Part shown: positions 55,074 through 64,000 of the stretch, piece by piece | How positions within the stretch are numbered: position 1 is the first letter of the stretch | How the letters are laid out: the number at the start of each line of letters is the position of its first letter | Assembly: GCA_032622095.1 (NCBI GenBank) | Contig: CP136065.1 | Location: forward strand, 64,905,031-64,969,030 | Source: Siphonodentalium dalli | Lineage: Eukaryota > Mollusca > Scaphopoda > Gadilida > Siphonodentaliidae | Direction of reading: 5' to 3' | Length of the DNA stretch: 64,000 nt | Position numbers and translations under genes: made by a program | The notes under the pieces: generated by a model | Seen by the model: only the letters and a program-made list of their open reading frames with translations | The model's database searches: none | Told to the model about the DNA's origin: nothing

Positions 55074-55384
55074 TAGTTTTCGGGGTATAAAATAATAAAT
55101 ATATATGAGTCGAAGACACCTGTCGGAAACGCTTCTATCAATTAATATTGATTTTATATCAATATTTTCTAATACCATGCGATAATCAAGTGGGACATTT
55201 TTAGTTACTATTTTTAGAATTTGTATATATAATTATCCCGCTCCGAACGAACGCGAGCCATAAAATGTCCCAAATTGTAATTTGATTATATGTATATTAT
55301 ACCAGAACATAGATATTAATTGATAGAAGCGTTTCCGGACATGGGTCTTCGATGCATATCTATTAGTTTATACCCACGAAACTG
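55074..55384. repeat. 311-bp imperfect palindrome
   Basis: Arms of about 140 bp: AGTTTTCGGGGTATA ... GTCGAAGACACCTGTCGGAA ... AACGCTTCTATCAATTAATA ... GTGGGACATTTTT pairs with AAAATGTCCCAAATT ... ATTAATTGATAGAAGCGTTT ... TCTTCGATGCATAT ... ACCCACGAAACT. The centre near 55240 is CpG-rich (CGCTCCGAACGAACGCGAG). A fold-back element without ORF. Confidence 0.75.
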
Positions 55385-55670
55385 ACGAAACTACATAAAT
55401 CTTGTTATAGTGATAGGCGATCTTTAAGTGCACAATATATGTATTTAATAAAACTAACCATTTCCTTTTAGTTGCACATTTCGTTCCATCTGCTCCCGAA
55501 GAAGCCTTGTCATTATGGTTTGAGGCTGTTTTGGCCAACGCATGAGTGCGTCAAAGGAGATTGGATCGGCATTCTTGTATTTGGGCGCCACAACTGAAAC
55601 AAATAAGCACATTGTGAGTCATAATAACAAAGATCTCAGGAATTACATGGGAGTCACCAGGCCTCCAGAT

Positions 55671-55945
55671 ATGGTGCTGGACATTTGCAGAATGGGGTCC
55701 CCAGATGGTGAATTTATTGACACTACCCCGCGCAGTGTGCTAGTATCACTACATTCATCCTCTGTGGACCACATTCTGCTTAATATGCATGCCTCTTCTT
55801 TATTATGAAATTAACAAGTTTTTTAGTTTCTTCAGAAACTTCTTTAGAGAGATCCTTCTTCTGTTTTAGTTTCTCTACCTCCCTAAATTGGCAGACGACA
55901 CAGTGCATAATCGACGTACCCAACGGGTGCAAATCACCATACTAT
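55671..55945 (+). mobile_element. Two-hairpin family E, copy 4 (left hairpin and interior)
   Basis: Hairpin 55671-55785 (GCAGAATGGGGTCCCCAGAT ... CCCCGCGCAGTGTGC ... CTCTGTGGACCACATTCTGC), then the interior with AATTGGCAGACGACACAGTG and CCCAACGGGTG as in copy 2. No right hairpin. Confidence 0.7.
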
Positions 55946-55982
55946 TGAGCACGAAAAGCAAGAGATTTATAGTTTTAATCCT

Positions 55983-56040
55983 TTCGTATCGGAAAGGGTT
56001 TTCGCAAAATTTCAGGAAGCTCCAGCCACGGAAGGGTTAT
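55983..56040 (-). repeat. TATAACCCTTCCG repeat end
   Basis: Minus strand: AACCCTTCCGTGGCTGGAGC, TTCCTGAAATTTTGCGAAAA then CCC. Fullest copy of the repeat end listed at 10085 and 52859. Confidence 0.6.
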
Positions 56041-56412
56041 AATTCGAGGCTGTATTCGCGAGTATCAGGATTCTCACACTTTAATTTTGTCACTTCCCTT
56101 GCACCGATAAATTACGTGTGTCGGTACTTTACTTCAGTGAATTACAAACTAAGAGCGTTAAGTTGCCGAAACAATAAGCGATCAATCGATGAGATGATTC
56201 ATTCAAGTAGTTTCATTTCAAGAATATGTTTGTCGAGGCACAGAATTTAATTTCAAACGCATCATTAAAAATGGGTCACTCGCGGATAGACGGGCTCCCT
56301 GCCGTGTCTGATTGTTGCGTTAACACTAAAATGCTGTTAAAACTCAATTAAATTCACATTTTCTGTACCGGAGATGTACGATTGTGAGTCAACTTACAAT
56401 GATACGGATATA

Positions 56413-56552
56413 TATGTAATAAAAATAGAACCGCATGAGTGTCTGGATTTTGACGAATTATCGCACTCGATTTGTTGGCGGATCGCCAACAAATCTCGTG
56501 CGATAATTTTGTCAAAATCCAGACACTCATGCGGTTCTATTTTTATTACATA
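56413..56552. repeat. 140-bp near-perfect palindrome
   Basis: Arms of about 69 bp with only a few differences. The transcript would form a very stable hairpin. It has the same centre style (GGCG-GAT-CGCC) as a cruciform. Confidence 0.85.
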
Positions 56553-58747
56553 CTAGCAGGGTTACCCGGCGTTGCCCAGGTTAATGTATGCTGTGGATAT
56601 TTGTTGGGAATAGAGAATGCTCTTGCTTAAAGTGTTATACGTTTTCTCATAAATTGTATATTCAAATAGCATCACAAAACATGATTATTACAGTCAATGA
56701 ATATAAGTAGTGGCTCACCTTGTCAATTGTCATTTTGTTTATCGCGATTAATCCGTTCCACCAATAATGAAGTATTTATTTATTTACAACTGCGTATACA
56801 TTAGACGTTATAATATGATACATGAACATCATAAACACATTAGTTCGATAAAAGATGATAATTGGGTTTTACATATTGAGATGTATCAATCAATCTAGTG
56901 GGTTGGACTAAGATATCGAGGACACCTGGCTATCATATCTCCATGCAGATACAGATGTTTCAAAGAAATATCCAGGTGCTCCTCTGTTCACGGTGCTATA
57001 TATTGGCTAAATATTCTTAGTTTAAACGAACTGTTGCTGCGCACATATATCAGCTACATATGCCAGGCACAGAGCGAGATTTTGAGTTGTTTATGTCAGT
57101 CGATGAGTCTGTTCTAAAACCCTTGTCAGATGTCAGTATTGGTAGGATCCTGAAAAGTCTTATGCTACTAACTGCATGTCCTTGTATATCAGAAGAAGCT
57201 ATATTTGACTGCACACTGTGACCACTATTTTTGAACAGGCCTTCCATATCTCTTGACAAATTGTAACTTTTTATGGAAACTGTCTTAGAACGCCTTGGTG
57301 CCATCTCGATTGTACCGCGTGAAGTTATATATATAGAACGCACACAGACAGACAAAAAGACGGACAGACAGCACGATTTTATTTCTTGTATCATTTGAGA
57401 AGAACGTGTCTGAATTTGATGGTAATTGGTACTAAAAATATTTTGTATCAGTTTTGGTGACCCTCCCGTCCCTATTTCGGACTCAAGCTGCACACACTAA
57501 GACTCATTAGAGATTAGAGATGCATATATATGAAATTGGTGAAAATTGGCGAGTATACAAATTCGTATCAAATTTAAGGTCCCCACATCTCTCACCCATA
57601 TGGGCACCAATTTGGTGTATATAAACCACACGATAAGATTCCTCGTATCACGGAGAAGAATGTGTATCAATCTGGTGGAAATCGGCACTAAACATATAGA
57701 TATAATTTTGTGTGTACCTCTCATCTCTATACACCACTGACTTGAATGGCCCACTTGTGACATCCTTAAACCACACGATTACACTCCTGATATCATGGAG
57801 ATGATTGTTTATAAGTTTGGTGATAATCGGCGACTAAACAATTTATTTTATCAAATTTGGTGCCAATCCCTCCCTCTCCATCTCTCACCCAAACAGCACC
57901 ACTATGGCGTCTTTAAATCACGATTAGATTCCTCGTATCATGGATAAGAACGTGTATCAATTTGGTGGAAATTGGCGCTAAAAAAATTGTGCATCAATTT
58001 TGGTGCCCCTGTCCCTTTCAATGCAACCCTGACTCGAATGAGGCCACATTTGACAGATATAAGCCACACCATTAGACTCCTCATACCATGGGGATGATTT
58101 TGTATAAGTGTGGTGGCAATCGGCGACTTATTATCAAATTTAGTGCCCAACCCCTCCCAATCTCTCATCCAAAAACAACAATTTGGCGTTGTTAAATCGC
58201 ACAATTAGATTCCTTGTATCACGAAGAACAATATATATCAATTTGGTGGAAATCGGCGCTAAAAATAGTTTTATCAATTTTGGTGCCCCTCTCCCCTTCC
58301 GTTCATCCCTGACTCAAACGACGCCACTTTTGACATATTTAAACCACACCGTTGGATTCTTCATATCACGGGGATGATTATATGTAAGTTTCGTGGCAAT
58401 CGGCGACAGAAAAAAAATCTGTCCCCCCCCCCCCTTCCGGGCGCCCCTGACGCGAACGGCGCGACTTTTGCCATATTTAAACCACGTCATTAGATTCATC
58501 ATATTATGGGGATGATTATATATAAGTTTGGTGGCAATCGGCGACAAATATTTGTTCTGCCCTCCCCCTTTTCTGCCCCTGACAACAACGGCGTCACTTT
58601 AGAAAATTCTAACCCCGACCATTATCTTTCTCGTAAAAAGCTACTCCTAGTAGACCCCTTTGGCATCATCTAGATGGTCCCCTGTGAATTTCTATAGAAC
58701 ACAGATAGACAGACAGACAGACAGACATTCGCAAATATAGATATAGA
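56553..58747 (+). repeat. Large (GACA)n-ended repeat, copy 1, with ~142-bp internal units
   Basis: Starts CTAGCAGGGTTACCCGGCGT then TGCCCAGG, ends with a (GACA)n run and TTCGCAAATATAGATATAGA. From 57530 to 58560 a unit containing (T)TTGGTGG(A/C)AATCGGCG, CACCCCTGACTC-type text, CCACTTTTGACAT, TTAAACCACACGATTAGATT and CCTCGTATCA recurs about eight times with a spacing near 142 bp. 142 is not a multiple of three and stops are frequent, so the array is non-coding. Class unknown; similar CCCGGCGTTGCCCGG-start repeats are, to my knowledge, widespread in invertebrates. Confidence 0.75.
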
Positions 58748-58826
58748 TCTTCGTATCAAAGTAAGTTGACTCATAGTCGTACATCTCCGGTACAGAAAAT
58801 GTGAATTTAATTGAGTTTTAACACTG

Positions 58827-60070
58827 AATGAAATAGTTCCGTCGACAGATTGCACTAGTGCGATTCTGAGAATTATCACACGCCTGGAAACTCATGCGAT
58901 CATGCGAATTACGTTGACAGATATGTAATAAAAAACCAATCGGGCGATTCGTACTATGTTTACACTATGGGCATTTCGGATATGGGCGTTTCGGATATAG
59001 GAATACGGGTGTTTCGTGATTACCTCCCAGAAACGGAAGTGGTATTCTTTTTCCTTCAAGTAGCGAAGTGAAGTTTCTATTTTGCGACTCAGGCTCTTGA
59101 TTCTCTGTCCACGATGAACTGCTCTCAGTCCACATCGTCTGCGTTACATTTTCCTGGATACAGTGTGTGACCTCTGCAATATGTGATGTATAGGATGTGA
59201 CTAACATCCGGCCAAATGGAACAAATGAACACCAACGAACAGTTTTCGTGTACGCAATTTGTTGATGACTTGTGTTATTAAAACGTTTAATGCATCATCA
59301 CAAGATATAGTTGCAATTCCGATGATGTGTGCATCCAAGCATAAAACAACACCAAATGATTCAAAATTCCTATCGTATTTTTCAGCTTACCGGGTAAAAC
59401 AAAAGAAAAGTACTTGCAACACCATCATTTCATGGCAAAGCTACCACAAAAATCCACTAAACCATCCATCAGTTTTGCGTTGAAAACGAGTACAAAAAAT
59501 CATAATTGAGGCGCTCATTATTATCTACTGTTTTGGGAAAATAAAAGCATGAACGCTCTCTATCGTATACGACATTGACCTTGTAAGCCAGTGCACTCTC
59601 TTATATTATGCGAGGCTCGCTGTGGGATACTCACAAATTTAAGAGAATGCACTCGCACAGTATATTTCATGATGCACTCGAAAAGTGGTTATGAATAAAC
59701 TTGAACACTAATATTTCACCAACAGTCATTACGCCCTATGGGTGTATATACTGCGAGAGTGATCTGGTCGTGTCAATGGAACTATGGGGATACCACACGG
59801 TGCCAGTTATTTTTGGAAATTTTAATAGTACGAAGAGTAATTTCCTATTCCCACACAATAACACAAAATCGAATGTTTTTCTGGGGATATTTTCCAAGAT
59901 CAGTAATATAACCAAGACATCGGGTATCATTTACAGAAGATGTCATTTTATTTCGGTAAACAAACAGTTTCACGCCAGATATAACGACAAATCAAAAAAG
60001 CCGAACGACCGTAAACAGGTAACGGAAACAACAACAGACGATTATTCAACAATGCCTGACTTTGCATATA
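58827..60070. other. No recognised gene; one hairpin relic
   Basis: A diverged hairpin of the double-hairpin family lies at 59587-59656 (GCCAGTGCACTCTCTTATAT ... AAGAGAATGCACTCGC), preceded by TTGACCTTGTAAG as at 10615. A 124-codon frame at 59701-60075 has no domain I recognise. Confidence 0.5.
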
Positions 60071-63065
60071 TATGATACTAGCAGGGTTACCCGGCGTTGC
60101 CCAGGTTAATGTATGTTGTGGATATTTGTTGGGAATAGAGAATGATCTTGCTTAAAGTGTTATACGTTTTCTCATAAATTGTATGTTCAAATAGCATCAC
60201 AAAACATGATTATTACAGTCATGGAATATAAGTAGTGGCTCACCTTGTCAATTGTCATTCTGTTTATCGCGACTAATCCGTTCCACCAATAATGAAGTAT
60301 TTATTTATTTACAACTGCGTATACATTAGACGTTATAATATGATACATGAACATCATAAACACATTAGTGCGATAAAAGATGATAATTGGGTTTTACATA
60401 TTGAGATGAATCAATCAATCTAGTGGGTTGGACTAAGATCTCGAGGACACCTGGCTATCATATCTCCATGAAGATACAGATGTTTCAAAGAAATTTGCAG
60501 GTGCACACCTCTGTTCATGGTGCTATATATTGACTAAATATTCTTAGTTTAAACGAAATGTTACTGCGCAGATATATCAGCTACACGTGCCAGGCACAGA
60601 GCGATATTTTGAGTTGTTTATGTCAGTCGATGAGTCTGTTCTAAAACCCTTGTCAGATGTCAGTATTGGTAGGATCCTGAAAAGTCTTGTGCTACAAACT
60701 GCATTTTCTTGTATATCAGAAGAAGCTATATTTGACTGCACACTGTGACCACTATTTTTGAACAGTCCTTCCATATCTCTTGACAAATTGTAACTTTTTG
60801 TGGAAACTGTATTGAATGGAACATACTAAATTTTGTTATTATATATATGCAATCCTCTGACGGTTCGAGGTCTCTCAGTTTGCACGAATATATGTATCTC
60901 TTCAATAAACTGATATATATAAGTTTAATGCTTCTTCTAGTTATCTCTGTTTGCTAGCTCATTGTGTGAATGCCTTGATTGCCACTCCCATATAAATATG
61001 ACTGTTAAAAAGATATAATTGTTCAAGTGACGTATGTGGGTCACCATATGTCGGGATTGTGAAATGTGAACGCCCAACTACTTAAAAAGTTATGGAGATG
61101 GCCTGGTGACTGTATATAACTTATATGTGGATATCGGCGAATAGCAATCTTATCAATGATAGTGCATATCCGCTCGCCATCCGTGACGCAAACGACACCA
61201 AATGTGATTCAATTCATGCTATATCATTAGAGAAAAACGTGTATGAATTTGGTGGAATTTTGTTTATTAAATCAATTGTTAGTGTAAACAATATTTTATT
61301 CTCAAGAATAGCACATATAATACATAATATAAGGACGATAACAATTTAACATTAGAGAAAAGGATTTGGCAGTAAGCCAAAGGCGTATAGGTGGCCATTT
61401 CCTTAGTATATATATTGCATCATGGTTTGATTGGGTCTCAATGATGAATTGCCTGTTCAATTGTTGATGCAACGCTGACTCGAACAACGCCATATTGCGA
61501 AGGTGATTATGTATTCGTTTTGGTGGAAATCAGCGAGAAAACTATTTCACCATTTTTTTAAATTTCCCCTCCCACCAATAGCGTCATTTTTGAAAATTTT
61601 AACCCGCACCATTATCTTCCTTGCAAAAAGTTACCCGTCTTAGAACGCCTTGGTACCATCTCGATTGTACCGCGCGCAGTTATATATAGAACGCACACAG
61701 ACAGACAAAAAGACAGACAGACAGCACGATTTTATTTCTTGTATCATTTGAGAAGAACGTGTCTGAATTTGATGGTAATTGGTACTAAAAATATTTTGTA
61801 TCAGTTTTGGTGACCCTCCCGTCCCTATTTCGGACTCAAGCTGCACACACTAAGACTCATTGGAGATTAGAGATGCATATAATATATGAAATTGGTGAAA
61901 ATTGGCGAGTATACATATTATATCAAATTTAAGGTCCCCATATCTCTCACCCATATGGCACCAATTTGGTGTATCTAAACCACACGATAATATTCCTCGT
62001 ATCACGGAGAAGAATATGTATCAATATGGTAGAAATCGGCACTACACATATAGATATAATTGTGTGTGTCCCTCTCATCTCTATAAACCACTGACTCGAA
62101 TGGCCCCACTTGTGACATCCTTAAACCACACGATTACACTCCTGATATCATGGAGATGATTGTTTATAAGTTTGGTGATAATCGGCGACTAAACAATCTT
62201 TTTATCAAATTTGGTGCCAATCCCTCCCCTCTCCATCTCTCACCCAAACAGCACCACTAATGGCGTCTTTAAATCACGATTAGATTCCTCGTATCATGGA
62301 TAAGAACGTGTATCAATTTGGTGGAAATTGGCGCTAAAAAAATTGTGCATCAATTTTGGTGCCCATGTCCCTTTCAATGCAACCCTGACTCGTATGAGGC
62401 CACATTTAACAGATAAAAGCCACACCATTAGACTCCTCATACCATGGGGAAGAAATTGTATAAGTGTGGTGGCAATCGGGGGACGTACATGTATTATTAA
62501 ATTTAGTGCCCACCCCCTCCCAATCTCTAATCTAAAAACAACAATTTGGCGTTGTTAAATCGCACAATTAGATTCCTTGTATCACGAAGAAGAATATATA
62601 TCAATTTGGTGGAAATCGGTCCCTCTGGCATTTTTATCAATTTTGGTGCCCCTCTCCCCGTCCGTTCATCCCTGACTCAAACGACGCCACTTTTGACATA
62701 TTTAAACCACACCGTTGGATTCTTCATATCATGGGGTTAATTATATGTAAGTTTCGTGGCAATCGGCGACAGAAAAAAAATCTGCCCCCCCCCCCCCCTT
62801 CCGGGCACCCCTGATGCGATCGGCGCGACTTTTGCCATATTTAAACAACGCCATTAGATTCCTCATATTATGGGGATGATTATATATAAGTTTGGTGGCA
62901 ATCGGCGACAATTTTTTTTTCTGCCCCTCCCCCTTTTCTGCCCCTGACAACAACGGCGTCACTTTAGAAAATTCTAAACCCGACCATTATCTTTCTCGTA
63001 AAAAGCTACTCCTAGTAGATCCCTTTGGAATCATCTAGATGGTCCCCTGTAAATTTCTATAGAAC

Positions 63066-63108
<43 letters not shown>

Positions 63109-63130
63109 TTCGCAAATATAGATATAGATA
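60071..63130 (+). repeat. Large (GACA)n-ended repeat, copy 2
   Basis: Same start (60073) and end (about 63128) as copy 1 and highly similar throughout, but it has about 825 bp (60808-61634) that copy 1 lacks. The junction in copy 1 is at GGAAACTGT|CTTAGAACG (57291). The extra part itself holds more of the 142-type units (CGTTTTGGTGGAAATCAGCG) and ends with a CACCATTATCTTCC block that is also near the 3' end, so copy 1 is probably an internal deletion between repeated blocks. Confidence 0.75.
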
Positions 63131-64000
63131 TACCGTATAATAATATATAATAGTCAAATAGTAACATATATAATAAATGTATTGTATTTGCACAGTATTT
63201 TTATGAACTGTATTATGTTTATATATTCGTTACTTGTGTTATTTTTTATGAATACAAGTTATAAAAAAAAATATTTAAATATGAGCTATGTCGTAACTTT
63301 GATTAATAACATACTCGCTGTATTGCGTACCGGTTAGACTTTTTGAAGGAATATGTATTCGCGGATGTATCTTCGCGGATGTCTCATTGTAACTTTTATG
63401 ACCGAATAAATTGCTTTCGATATTTATGCGTGAACAATATGCAGTCTTGAAGATTTTATTGCGGCCCGAACACAATGCAAAATATAACAGCTAACATTAT
63501 TGATGAAGTATGTCTCAGTTGGAATGTAGACTAAATGTCGTATTACGAAGTATCGGGTGTGTATTTAATCCTATTACTAAATTTGTGATCCGAATTTAGA
63601 GGCTTTCTGATTCGGTGAAAGAGAAAACTGCAGTGATAATCCGTAGTTGTTGTAATAATTTAAAGGATTCGTTGTTTTAACAGAATTCTGAGGTGGTGCA
63701 TTCATGAATCCAATATGTATCATATTATAATTTATATATATGCCTAATAATATGATCTTGAGGGCGTTCCCATTTCTGACTATGGTTTTGTTGTAATTAT
63801 ATGTTGACGGGATTTACAGCGAGCTAGCAAAAAAATATACATACCTCATTAGCTATCTTATTTGGTTGAGTTATTTATAGGTGAAGAAAACGATGAATGT
63901 TCACTTCGATGTGAGACACCTTGCCGCCATTTTCGAGCACATTATGACGTATGTTCCGGTCATGCGCATGCATGTGTCTGGTCAATGATTAAACTCACCG
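63131..64000. other. No recognised gene
   Basis: AT-rich sequence with short frames. No domain, RNA or element boundary recognised up to the window end. Confidence 0.45.

Larger units (their letters stand above)
56335..58826. mobile_element. Fold-back element interrupted by a (GACA)n-ended repeat
   Basis: Outer arm 56335-56412 (ACTCAATTAAATTCACATTT, TCTGTACCGGAGATGTACGA, GTGAGTCAACTTAC) is reverse complementary to 58748-58826. Just inside the left arm is a 140-bp palindrome (56413-56552; GCATGAGTGTCTGGATTTTG with its inverse around GGCGGATCGCC). The 56553-58747 repeat sits between that palindrome and the right arm, so it inserted into an existing fold-back. Confidence 0.75.

Noticed and set aside
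59701-60075. 124-codon plus-strand frame
   Set aside because: No recognisable domain, no splice or promoter context; it runs up to the start of the large repeat. Left unannotated as a gene.
56040-63130. Short frames with recurring NLVEIG or GFFISRG text as a protein family
   Set aside because: They come from the ~142-bp tandem units, whose length is not a multiple of three and whose stops are frequent, so the similarity is at DNA level.

Overview
This window looks like a stretch of metazoan genome, most likely a marine invertebrate. It is AT-rich, contains no operon-like gene packing, and is dominated by decayed non-LTR retrotransposons (LINEs), fold-back and MITE-like DNA elements, microsatellites and minisatellites. 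The mix of PHD-finger CR1/L2-like LINEs, a LINE with a restriction-like endonuclease, an I/Jockey-like LINE with RNase H and piggyBac-like MITEs would suit a lophotrochozoan such as a mollusc or brachiopod. That placement is inference and weak. I found no intact host protein-coding gene. Possible host or captured coding pieces are a C2H2 zinc-finger relic (21.8-22.4 kb), a possible zinc-finger exon (23.2-23.4 kb, minus) and a broken His-Me finger (I-PpoI-like) nuclease gene (44.8-45.1 kb).

Layout. 0-3.3 kb: short tandem and dispersed repeats, then a LINE C-terminal scrap. 3.7-6.7 kb: a minus-strand CR1-like LINE that has lost its RT core; its tail holds a double-hairpin piggyBac-like MITE flanked by a 46-bp duplication, one side of which is split by a 1.29-kb palindrome. 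7-11 kb: a palindrome and more hairpin elements. 11.2-13.1 kb: an R4/NeSL-like LINE remnant, also without RT core. 15.3-18.9 kb: an I/Jockey-like LINE with endonuclease, RT and RNase H relics. 19.3-19.7 kb: the best-preserved copy of the double-hairpin MITE. 21-27 kb: zinc-finger relics and a second, unrelated family of two-hairpin elements. 29.1-29.9 kb: tandem pieces of a repeat that ends in (GACA)n. 30.5-32.4 kb: an AT-rich, ORF-poor island. 33.2-33.5 kb: a 5'-truncated LINE with a clean target-site duplication. 34.2-36.8 kb: a minus-strand LINE 5' half (PHD finger, coiled coil, ORF1 C-terminal domain) with a repeated 5' region. 37.1-40.95 kb: the best-preserved LINE, PHD-endonuclease-RT, with scattered stops and frameshifts. 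41-43.7 kb: shuffled copies of the same repeats. 46.0-49.55 kb: nested elements, including a 1.8-kb insertion bounded by two near-identical 453-bp direct repeats. 49.6-53.2 kb: a 5S rRNA-derived sequence, a long (CT)n tract, a LINE scrap, a 29-bp minisatellite and a 34-bp tandem array. 55-64 kb: palindromes and two large copies of a repeat with internal ~142-bp units, a CCCGGCGTTGCCC-type start and a (GACA)n end.

The elements do not form a pathway. They record waves of insertion into one another, and nesting gives a relative order in several places. All names are from motifs read by eye; no database search was possible.
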